This document shows, piece after piece, positions 1-5,299 of a stretch of 5,299 nt of DNA. The stretch's first letter is position 1, and each line of letters begins with the position of its first letter. The stretch is taken from positions 1 through 5,299 of the forward strand of contig DFEN01000148.1 of the NCBI GenBank assembly GCA_002368685.1, given 5' to 3'. Made by a program: the position numbers and the translations under genes. This stretch comes from Lachnospiraceae bacterium UBA3801 (GTDB taxonomy: Bacteria > Bacillota > Clostridia > Lachnospirales > Lachnospiraceae). The notes under the pieces were generated by a model. It was not told the DNA's origin. It saw only the letters and a list, made by a program, of their open reading frames with translations, and made no database searches.

Positions 1-1868
1 AATATGATAAGCTCTATGATGAGCTGGTAAGTCTCGAGGCGGAGACAGGTATGATCCTCGCAAATAGCCCAACTCAGAACGTTGGATATGAGGTGGTTTC
101 AGAGCTTCCTAAAGAGAAGCATCCTGCTAGAATGCTTTCGTTGGATAAGACTAAGGAAGTAGATGCGCTGGTAAGCTGGCTGGGAGACAAGAAGGGACTT
201 CTTTCCTGGAAGATGGACGGTCTTACAGTTGTTCTTACTTATGAGGATGGTAAGCTTGTTAAGGCCGTTACTCGTGGTAATGGTGAGATAGGTGAAGTTA
301 TTACTGCCAATGCCCGTACATTTGTGAATATTCCTGGAGCCATAAGCTATAAAGGTAAGCTTACTATAAGGGGCGAGGCTATTATCACCTATTCTGATTT
401 TGAGAAGATAAATGCATCCATCGTGGATGCGGATGCTAAGTATAAAAATCCAAGAAATTTATGTAGTGGTTCTGTTAGACAGCTTAGTAGTAAGGTCACT
501 GCTGAGAGGTCTGTAAGGTTCTATGCGTTTTCAATGGTTGAGCCTGAGGATAAGGAGCTTCTTGATAGTTTTGAAAATAGTTTCGAGAAGAGGTTTGAAT
601 ATCTAAGTAGTCTTGGCTTTGATGTTGTAGAATATAGGGAAGTTTCGGCGGAAACCCTTCCTGAAATGGTACAGTGGTTTTCAAGTAAGATTCCTAGTAA
701 CGATTTCCCAACAGATGGTCTGGTGCTTAGCTTTGATGATACAGCGTATGGAAAGAGTCTGGGTACTACCGCTAAGTTCCCAAGGGATGCGATAGCCTTT
801 AAATGGAGAGATGAAGAAGCGGAGACTACTCTTCGTGAGATAGAGTGGAGTCCTTCTAGAACAGGTCTTATCAATCCTGTTGCTATATTTGATACGGTTG
901 AACTAGAGGGTACAGATGTTAGTCGTGCCAGTCTTCACAATATCACTTATGTGAAGGATATGAAGCTTGGAATTGGAGATAGGATTAAGGTCTATAAGGC
1001 CAACATGATTATCCCGCAAATATCTCAGAATCTGACTGGGTCAGGGGCATTTGATATTCCTGAGATGTGCCCTGCCTGTGGTGGACAAACTGAGATAAAG
1101 AATGAGAATGGAACAGAAACTCTTAATTGTATAAATCCTGATTGTCCAGCAAAGAACATAAAGCTTTTCTCGCTTTTTGTTTCGAGAAATGCAATGAATA
1201 TCGATGGTATGTCAGAGGCGACTATTGAGAGATTCATAGGTGCAGGTATTCTGCATAAATTGTCAGACATTTACCATTTATCTGACCATAGAGATGTAAT
1301 AGTTAATATGGAAGGATTTGGTGAGAAGTCGTATAATAATCTGATAAAAGCTATAGACTCTTCTAGAAAAGCTGATATGGCGGCATTTTTGTATGGACTT
1401 GGTATATCTGGCTTTGGCGTTGCTAATGCGAAGCTGGTGGTTAAGGCTTATAAGAGTGACTTTGATGCAATCATGAATGCTACAGAGGAAGAGCTTACTG
1501 AGATAGATCAGGTGGGAGCAGTGCTTGCCCGTGATTTCGTAGCATATTTCAAGGATGCTGATAGAAAAGAAGAGGTCCTTCGACTACTGGGTGAGATTGA
1601 ATTTATTATCGAGGAAAATACAGCTGAACAGGATCTTGAGGGTATGACATTTGTTATAACAGGGTCTCTTGAGACCTACCCTAACAGAGATGCTCTTAAG
1701 AAGGAGATAGAGGACCGTGGTGGAAAGGTGGCAGGAAGCGTAAGTGCCAAGACCACGTGTCTTATAAATAATGATATTAATTCCAATTCTTCCAAGAATA
1801 AGAAAGCGAAGAGCCTTGGAATTCCAATAATTACAGAAAATGATTTTAAAAATAATCAGTTTACATAA
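1..1868 (+). CDS. ligA: NAD+-dependent DNA ligase LigA, 5'-truncated by window edge
   Basis: Seals 3'-OH/5'-phosphate nicks in duplex DNA during replication and repair, using NAD+ as AMP donor. The frame is open from nt 3 through the left edge, so the Met at nt 51 is internal and the real start lies upstream. Numbering from the Tyr at nt 3: the end of domain Ia (YDKLYDEL, then SPTQNVG, about 1-45); the adenylation domain with nucleophile Lys70 in KMDG (nt 210-221), TRGNG (90-94), RGE with Glu125, NPRN and VRQ arginines (151, 159), and motif V Lys267 (nt 801-803); an OB fold (about 270-350); a Cys4 zinc finger (356, 359, 376, 381); helix-hairpin-helix repeats (about 421-531, including EGFGEKS); and a C-terminal BRCT domain (about 544-616). 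The 621 visible residues plus a missing Ia segment fit a family length of roughly 650-700. Oddities: the usual ELKxDG Glu is Ser68 and the motif IV VVIKV Lys is Ser243. TAA stop, 33 bp before metA. The family call is secure. Confidence 0.97.
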   Translation, partial: YDKLYDELVSLEAETGMILANSPTQNVGYEVVSELPKEKHPARMLSLDKTKEVDALVSWLGDKKGLLSWKMDGLTVVLTYEDGKLVKAVTRGNGEIGEVITANARTFVNIPGAISYKGKLTIRGEAIITYSDFEKINASIVDADAKYKNPRNLCSGSVRQLSSKVTAERSVRFYAFSMVEPEDKELLDSFENSFEKRFEYLSSLGFDVVEYREVSAETLPEMVQWFSSKIPSNDFPTDGLVLSFDDTAYGKSLGTTAKFPRDAIAFKWRDEEAETTLREIEWSPSRTGLINPVAIFDTVELEGTDVSRASLHNITYVKDMKLGIGDRIKVYKANMIIPQISQNLTGSGAFDIPEMCPACGGQTEIKNENGTETLNCINPDCPAKNIKLFSLFVSRNAMNIDGMSEATIERFIGAGILHKLSDIYHLSDHRDVIVNMEGFGEKSYNNLIKAIDSSRKADMAAFLYGLGISGFGVANAKLVVKAYKSDFDAIMNATEEELTEIDQVGAVLARDFVAYFKDADRKEEVLRLLGEIEFIIEENTAEQDLEGMTFVITGSLETYPNRDALKKEIEDRGGKVAGSVSAKTTCLINNDINSNSSKNKKAKSLGIPIITENDFKNNQFT

Positions 1869-1889
1869 TGTTTTACTAGATTATATGCT

Positions 1890-1894
1890 GGAGG
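1890..1894 (+). promoter_or_regulatory. Shine-Dalgarno site of metA
   Basis: GGAGG lies 7 nt before the ATG at 1902. It is the only strong Shine-Dalgarno match in the 33-bp gap after ligA and fixes the metA start. The gap is too short for a T-box or SAM riboswitch leader, so any methionine-responsive control of this gene would have to act from upstream of ligA or from within ligA. Confidence 0.8.
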
Positions 1895-1901
1895 AAAGAT
1901 A

Positions 1902-2834
1902 ATGCCGATTAGAATTGACAATGATTTACCCGTAAAACAAATACTTGAAGAAGAGAATATCTTCGTAATGGATGAGAACCGTTCTAATAGTCAGGATATT
2001 CGTCCTATAGATATTCTTATTCTGAATCTGATGCCTCTTAAGGAAGATACAGAGCTTCAGCTTCTTAGAAGTCTCTCAAATACTCCGCTTCAGGTTAATA
2101 TTACATTTGTCAGAACTATGTCTTATGAGTCTAAGCATACTTCAAAGAAGCATTTGGAGAGGTTTTATTCAAACTTCCGCGAGGTTAAAAACCGCAAGTG
2201 GGACGGTATGATAATCACAGGTGCGCCGGTTGAAAAGATGAAGTTTGAGGATGTAGAGTATTGGCACGAGCTTACTAAGATAATGGATTGGGCTTCTGAA
2301 AATGTTACATCTACTTTCCATATATGTTGGGGAGCTCAGGCGGGGCTTTATTATCATTATGGAATAAATAAGTTTGAGCTTCCTAAGAAGCTCTCTGGTA
2401 TATATACCCATCACACTATGCATAAGAGTCAGGAGCTGGTTCGTGGATTTGATGATACATTTCTTGCTCCACACTCAAGATATACGGGAATAGATGCGGT
2501 GGCAGTAAGAAATAATCCTAGTCTTGTAATACTAGCGGATTCTATCGAATGTGGACCATACATAATTGTTGGCGATGGTGGAAAGAATATATTTGTTACT
2601 GGTCATCCAGAATATGACACGGTGACTCTTGATCAGGAATATAAGAGAGATATGGGTAAGGGCATTAATCCAGATATTCCAGTTAATTATTATCCGGATG
2701 ATAATCCAAACAATTCACCGGTTAAGTCTTGGAGATGTCATGCGAATACTTTATATACAAATTGGCTAAATTATTACGTTTATCAGCAGACTCCATATGA
2801 CTGGACTAGAAGAAGCTCTGATGAGAAGGAGTAG
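1902..2834 (+). CDS. metA: Homoserine O-acyltransferase MetA, predicted acetyl-CoA type
   Basis: Catalyses the first committed step of methionine synthesis, acylating the hydroxyl of L-homoserine in the cytoplasm. Length (310 aa) and N-terminus (MPIRIDNDLP) are typical of the MetA family, which has a class-I glutamine-amidotransferase-like fold and a Cys-His-Glu triad. Visible key residues fall at the classical numbering without gaps: Lys47 in LNLMPLK, nucleophile Cys142 in HICWGAQAGL (nt 2325-2327), His235 and Glu237 in VTGHPEYD, and Glu246/Arg249 in EYKRD. Residue 111, in TGAPVE, is Glu (nt 2232-2234). From the family literature, Glu111 goes with acetyl-CoA (Bacillus cereus type) and Gly111 with succinyl-CoA (E. 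coli type, GAPLG). I therefore infer O-acetylhomoserine as product, although homologues are often labelled succinyltransferase. The C-terminus carries the conserved NWLNYYVYQ.TPYDW. It starts at the first ATG after GGAGG and ends in TAG. No sulfhydrylase or other methionine gene is in view. Confidence 0.96.
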   Translation: MPIRIDNDLPVKQILEEENIFVMDENRSNSQDIRPIDILILNLMPLKEDTELQLLRSLSNTPLQVNITFVRTMSYESKHTSKKHLERFYSNFREVKNRKWDGMIITGAPVEKMKFEDVEYWHELTKIMDWASENVTSTFHICWGAQAGLYYHYGINKFELPKKLSGIYTHHTMHKSQELVRGFDDTFLAPHSRYTGIDAVAVRNNPSLVILADSIECGPYIIVGDGGKNIFVTGHPEYDTVTLDQEYKRDMGKGINPDIPVNYYPDDNPNNSPVKSWRCHANTLYTNWLNYYVYQQTPYDWTRRSSDEKE

Positions 2835-2850
2835 GATTTGTTTTAGGTTT

Positions 2851-2854
2851 GAGG
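2851..2854 (+). promoter_or_regulatory. Weak Shine-Dalgarno site of the HAD gene
   Basis: GAGG lies 7 nt before the ATG at 2862, in a T-rich 27-bp gap (TTTGAGGTTTATTT). It is a shorter match to the anti-Shine-Dalgarno than the GGAGG sites of metA and the downstream ATPase, which hints at lower translation of this gene. The start is also supported by the HAD motif I strand beginning only a few residues in. Confidence 0.55.
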
Positions 2855-2861
2855 TTTATTT

Positions 2862-3476
2862 ATGAAGCAATATAAAAATGTAGTTTTTGATGTTGGCGAT
2901 GTTCTAGTTGATTTCAGATATAGAGATCTGATGCGGGACCTTGGCTTTGATGAAGAGACTGTTGAGTTTCTTTCTAAGAACATGGTTGAGACGGAGTTCT
3001 GGCATGAGCTTGATCTGGGACTATGGAATCATGAGGATGCTGTAAATAAGTATACGGTTGAGTTTCCGGAGTATAGAGAACAGGTGCTAGCCTTTTGGGA
3101 TAACATCCAGGATGTAGTTAGAGAGTACGATTATGCTCCGGGACTTATCAAAGGGATTAAAGACCAAGGGTATGGTGTATATATTCTATCAAATTATCCT
3201 GTGGATACTGCAGAGATGCACTGGCCAACATTTAAATTCTTACCACTAACGGATGGTCACATTATTTCGGGGTATGAGAAGATAACTAAGCCGGATGAAG
3301 CGATTTATAGATTGCTGGAGTCTCGCTTTGGTATAAAACTAGAAGAGAGCATTTTCATAGATGATAGACAGGTGAATATAGATGCTGCTTCTAAATTTGG
3401 TATGAAAGCTATTCTCTTTAAGGGGTATGATGCTCTACTTGAAGAGCTAGCTGAGTTGGGGATTGGGTTAAACTAA
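2862..3476 (+). CDS. HAD-superfamily phosphatase, YihX-like (subfamily IA)
   Basis: Probable cytoplasmic, Mg2+-dependent phosphomonoesterase acting through an aspartyl-phosphate intermediate on a small phosphorylated metabolite; the substrate cannot be read from the sequence. All four HAD motifs are present: motif I FDVGDVLVDF with nucleophile Asp10; motif II ILSNYP with Ser110; motif III Lys143 in ITKPDEAIYRLL; motif IV IFIDDRQVNIDAA with Asp167/Asp168. Residues about 18-90 form the helical C1 cap, which fits subfamily IA. The +2 position of motif I is Gly12 instead of the usual Asp, as in the E. coli glucose-1-phosphatase YihX (FDLGNV), here with an Asp at +3. The 204-aa length matches YihX-type proteins. 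It follows metA by 27 bp and precedes the ATPase gene by 31 bp, so co-transcription is likely. No metabolic link to either neighbour is evident. The family call is firm; the YihX subgroup is a motif-based inference. Confidence 0.9.
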   Translation: MKQYKNVVFDVGDVLVDFRYRDLMRDLGFDEETVEFLSKNMVETEFWHELDLGLWNHEDAVNKYTVEFPEYREQVLAFWDNIQDVVREYDYAPGLIKGIKDQGYGVYILSNYPVDTAEMHWPTFKFLPLTDGHIISGYEKITKPDEAIYRLLESRFGIKLEESIFIDDRQVNIDAASKFGMKAILFKGYDALLEELAELGIGLN

Positions 3477-3497
3477 ATGTAATGTAGTTAGGAGAAC

Positions 3498-3502
3498 GGA
3501 GG
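3498..3502 (+). promoter_or_regulatory. Shine-Dalgarno site of the DUF853 ATPase gene
   Basis: GGAGG lies 5 nt before the ATG at 3508. A second purine stretch (GGAG, 3491-3494) sits just upstream but is too far from the ATG to be the main site. The site supports the start, which also gives an N-terminus collinear with known family members up to the Walker A loop. Confidence 0.75.
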
Positions 3503-3507
3503 TTACG

Positions 3508-5175
3508 ATGTATTACGAAGGAAATGTATGGGTAGGCGTAAATAACGCGGGAGAAAAGATAAGCCTTCTTCCAAAGATGGCTAATCGTCACGGACTGGTA
3601 GCAGGTGCTACTGGAACTGGTAAAACAGTTACACTTAAGGTGCTGGCTGAGAGCTTTTCTGAAATGGGTGTTCCTGTATTTATGGCGGATGTAAAGGGGG
3701 ATATAGCTGGAATCAGTGTTCCTGGAACTGACAGTGAGAAAATGCAGGAGAGAATAGCTAGATTTGGGTTAGCAGAGGCTGGATTCTCTTATAAAGGTTA
3801 TCCGGTTACACTATGGGATATATATGGAGAGAAGGGTGTTACCCTCAGAACTACTATCTCTGAGATAGGTCCGCTGCTTCTCGCAAGATTGATGGAACTA
3901 AATGATCTTCAGTCTGACATTTTATCTATTGTATTTAAAATAGCGGACGATAATAATCTGCTTCTGATAGATACAAAGGATCTTAAATCAATGCTGAATT
4001 ATGTAGCGGATCATAATTCTGAATTTGAGGCTCAATACGGAAAGATGAGCCCACAGTCCATTTCGGCTATAGTAAGAGCGCTTGTTTCGCTGGAGGTTGC
4101 GGGGGGAGATAAGTTCTTTGGCGAGCCTGCAGTTAATATAATGGACTTCTTTACATTTGGCGATGCAGGAAAGGGTATGATAAATATTCTTGACAGCTCT
4201 AGCCTGATTAATAATACAAAGCTTTATTCTACATTTTTACTGTATCTTCTTTCAGAACTCTTTGAGAGACTTCCTGAGGTGGGAGATATGGATAAGCCTA
4301 AGATGGTATTCTTCTTCGATGAGGCGCACCTTCTATTTAAGGATGCACCAAAGGCATTACTGGAGAAGATAGAGCAGGTAGTTAAGCTTATCAGATCAAA
4401 GGGGGTAGGAGTTTACTTCTGCACGCAGAACCCAAGAGATATTCCTGACGGAGTTCTTGCTCAGCTTGGAAATAAGATAGAACATGGACTTAGAGCTTAT
4501 ACACCATCTGATCAGAAGTCTGTTAAAGCAGCGGCAGAGTCCTTTAGAGAAAATCCTGACTTTGATACATATGAAACAATCCTTGCACTGGGTACAGGTG
4601 AGGCAGTTGTTTCCTTTCTAGGGGAAGACGGAATACCTCAGGTAGCAGAGAAAACATATATTCTTCCTATTCAGTCAAGCTTTGATTCTATATCTGATGT
4701 ACAGAGAGATACACTTATCAAGTCTAGTATTTGCTATAGTAAATATGCGGAAGCTATTGATCCAGATTCAGCTTATGAATTCCTGGAGAGACGTGGAATA
4801 GAAGAGGCGGAAGCTCTTGCTAAGGAAAAGGAAGAAGCAGAAGCTGAGAAGCAAAGAGAGAAAGAAGAAAAGGAAGCTGAAAAGCAGCGCGAGAAGGAAG
4901 AAAAAGAAGCTGCTAAGGCTACAGAAAAAGCTGAGAGGGAAGCCGCTAAGAAAGCGGAGGCTCAGGCGAAGGCAGAGCAGCGCGAAAAAGATAAAGAAGA
5001 AGCAGCAAAGAAACGAGCTGCTAAATCAGTTGGTAATACAATAACCGGAACAGTCGGAAGAGAAGTTGGTAAAACTGTCGGAAAGAAATTCGGCAAGTTT
5101 GGCCAGACCCTCGGTGGCAATGTAGGCGCCAGCCTCGGCCGTGGAATCTTCTCAACCCTCTTTTCCAAAAAATAA
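3508..5175 (+). CDS. HerA/FtsK-fold ATPase of the DUF853 (YjgR) family with coiled-coil tail
   Basis: Predicted P-loop ATPase of the HerA-like branch; the cellular role of DUF853/YjgR proteins is, to my knowledge, unsettled. Walker A is GATGTGKT (33-40), preceded by the diagnostic MANRHGL; then VPVFMADVKGDIAG (55-68); Walker B MVFFFDEAH (266-274) with Asp271 and Glu272; a sensor-like TQNP (306-309); and HGLRAYTPSDQKSVK (326-340), whose Arg329 is a candidate arginine finger by analogy with hexameric relatives. The ATPase core ends near 430. Residues 431-507 are an E/K/A/Q/R-rich predicted coiled coil with two exact copies of an 11-residue unit. Residues 508-555 are a Gly-rich tail of GR.VGK.VG.K.G type ending in LFSKK, similar to the Gly-rich C-termini of the family. 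At 555 aa it is longer than E. coli YjgR (about 500 aa), apparently through the coil. No signal peptide or membrane segment is seen. The last 28 codons switch to C-ending codons. Confidence 0.92.
   Translation: MYYEGNVWVGVNNAGEKISLLPKMANRHGLVAGATGTGKTVTLKVLAESFSEMGVPVFMADVKGDIAGISVPGTDSEKMQERIARFGLAEAGFSYKGYPVTLWDIYGEKGVTLRTTISEIGPLLLARLMELNDLQSDILSIVFKIADDNNLLLIDTKDLKSMLNYVADHNSEFEAQYGKMSPQSISAIVRALVSLEVAGGDKFFGEPAVNIMDFFTFGDAGKGMINILDSSSLINNTKLYSTFLLYLLSELFERLPEVGDMDKPKMVFFFDEAHLLFKDAPKALLEKIEQVVKLIRSKGVGVYFCTQNPRDIPDGVLAQLGNKIEHGLRAYTPSDQKSVKAAAESFRENPDFDTYETILALGTGEAVVSFLGEDGIPQVAEKTYILPIQSSFDSISDVQRDTLIKSSICYSKYAEAIDPDSAYEFLERRGIEEAEALAKEKEEAEAEKQREKEEKEAEKQREKEEKEAAKATEKAEREAAKKAEAQAKAEQREKDKEEAAKKRAAKSVGNTITGTVGREVGKTVGKKFGKFGQTLGGNVGASLGRGIFSTLFSKK
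4840..4905 (+). repeat. Two tandem 33-bp in-frame repeats within the ATPase coiled coil
   Basis: Bases 4840-4872 and 4873-4905 each encode the same 11 residues, EAEKQREKEEK. A partial third unit (EAAK) begins at 4906. The copies differ at the DNA level only at synonymous positions (GAG/GAA, CAA/CAG, AGA/CGC, AAA/AAG, AAG/AAA), so the peptide has been kept while the DNA drifted. An 11-residue period fits a hendecad coiled coil. Confidence 0.85.
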
Positions 5176-5191
5176 ACTGAGTTAATATAGA

Positions 5192-5259
5192 GACTATGCA
5201 AATAGGGACGGTTCTGTTTTGCACATATGCAAAACAGACCCGTCCCTATTTGCATAGTC
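5192..5259. repeat. Long palindromic REP/MITE-like intergenic element
   Basis: Arms 5192-5223 and 5228-5259 (32 bp each) are inverted copies with a single mismatch (T5212 against C5239), separated by a 4-base loop, CATA. After one further mismatch the pairing continues for 4 bp (5187-5190 with 5261-5264). Each arm is itself bounded by TGCAAA and TTTGCA, so it could fold as one long stem or two small hairpins. The arm core, AATAGGGACGGTTCTG, resembles a GGGACGGTTCT repeat that I recall as common between genes in Clostridia and other bacteria; this is recollection, not a search result. It starts 16 bp after the ATPase stop codon. No U-tract follows the stem on either strand, so it is not a canonical Rho-independent terminator, though such a stem could protect or attenuate a transcript. 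It encodes no protein. Confidence 0.85.
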
Positions 5260-5271
5260 CCTATTTGCATA
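5242..5271. repeat. Tandem 15-bp direct repeat at the right end of the palindrome
   Basis: GTCCCTATTTGCATA occurs twice back to back (5242-5256 and 5257-5271) with no mismatch. Its reverse complement is at 5195-5209 in the left arm. The left arm can therefore pair with either right copy. A decayed fourth copy may lie at 5182-5194 (9 of 13 positions match the inverted unit), which would make the whole element a two-unit terminal inverted repeat. The second right copy borders an A6 run. Confidence 0.85.
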
Positions 5272-5279
5272 AAAAACCA

Positions 5280-5285
5280 TTGACA
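5280..5285 (+). promoter_or_regulatory. Candidate -35 box of a downstream promoter
   Basis: A perfect TTGACA follows an A6 tract (5271-5276) in AT-rich sequence. With a 17-bp spacer the -10 hexamer would begin at 5303, beyond the window end, so the call rests on half a promoter. It would drive a gene to the right on the + strand, starting a new transcription unit after the repeat element. Confidence 0.35.
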
Positions 5286-5299
5286 ATATTGAAAATATA

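Noticed and set aside
51..53. ATG at 51 as the ligA start
   Set aside because: The frame stays open to the left edge and the upstream codons encode the conserved domain Ia end YDKLYDEL. The gene is truncated by the window and this Met is internal.
496..874. Minus-strand open frames inside ligA
   Set aside because: They lie opposite conserved ligase motifs, have no Shine-Dalgarno support and no recognisable protein features; they are shadows of the real frame.
1025..1270. Minus-strand open frame opposite the ligA zinc finger
   Set aside because: The opposite strand encodes the conserved Cys4 zinc finger and adjacent segment. The minus-strand frame has no family signature.
2169..2474. Minus-strand open frame inside metA
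   Set aside because: It overlaps the catalytic region of metA, including the Cys142 codon, and shows no coding signature of its own.
4817..5044. Lys/Arg-rich + strand frame inside the ATPase coil
   Set aside because: It is the frame-shifted reading of a GAA/AAG-rich repeat, with no ribosome binding site. The basic composition is a by-product of the E/K-rich coil.
5192..5264. Rho-independent terminator at the end of the operon
   Set aside because: The stem is far longer than usual terminators and no T-run follows it on either strand; on the + strand the next tract is A6. Transcript-level effects remain possible, but a canonical terminator is not supported.
4962..5270. Minus-strand frames running from the palindrome into the ATPase 3' end
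   Set aside because: The N-terminus is a translation of the repeat (duplicated MQIGT from the 15-bp unit) and the rest opposes the Gly-rich tail. No Shine-Dalgarno site or family match is recognised.
5242..5271. Start of a CRISPR array from the direct 15-bp repeats
   Set aside because: The two copies are directly adjacent with no spacers, too short, and part of a palindrome; no cas gene is in view.
1..5299. Novel defence or mobile gene system
   Set aside because: All four genes belong to recognisable families, lie on one strand with operon-like spacing, and none is an effector, transposase, integrase or toxin. The HerA-fold ATPase is of the DUF853 type and lacks a neighbouring nuclease such as NurA or Sir2.

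Overview
The window suggests a low-to-moderate GC Gram-positive of the Clostridia, most plausibly a Lachnospiraceae-like Firmicute. Three things point there: A/T-ending codons and strong GGAGG Shine-Dalgarno sites; a divergent NAD+-dependent DNA ligase whose motifs match, from memory, the LigA variant of that family; and a Firmicute-style MetA. The taxonomic call is an inference from motif recognition, not from a search.

Layout: four genes lie head-to-tail on the + strand with gaps of only 33, 27 and 31 bp, and no terminator or promoter is visible between them, so they are probably co-transcribed. In order they are: the 3' part of ligA (start lost beyond the left edge; 621 codons present); metA (complete, 310 aa), a homoserine O-acyltransferase whose residue 111 is Glu, which predicts acetyl-CoA use; a 204-aa HAD-superfamily phosphatase of the YihX type; and a 555-aa HerA/FtsK-fold ATPase of the DUF853/YjgR family with a long E/K/A-rich coiled-coil extension and a Gly-rich tail. 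Nothing ties the four into one pathway. They look like an ordinary housekeeping cluster covering DNA sealing, methionine synthesis, small-molecule dephosphorylation and an uncharacterised ATPase.

The last 124 bp are non-coding. They hold a compact palindromic element: two 32-bp arms with one mismatch and a 4-nt loop, carrying a GGGACGG core, followed by an extra tandem copy of its 15-bp terminal unit. It looks like a REP/MITE-type intergenic repeat. A perfect TTGACA hexamer 14 bp from the right edge may be the -35 box of the next gene, whose -10 would fall just outside.

I see no convincing undescribed multi-gene system. The most interesting points are the paired substitutions in the LigA adenine pocket, the acetyl-type residue in MetA, the structured repeat element, and an abrupt shift to C-ending codons in the last 28 codons of the ATPase gene, next to that element.
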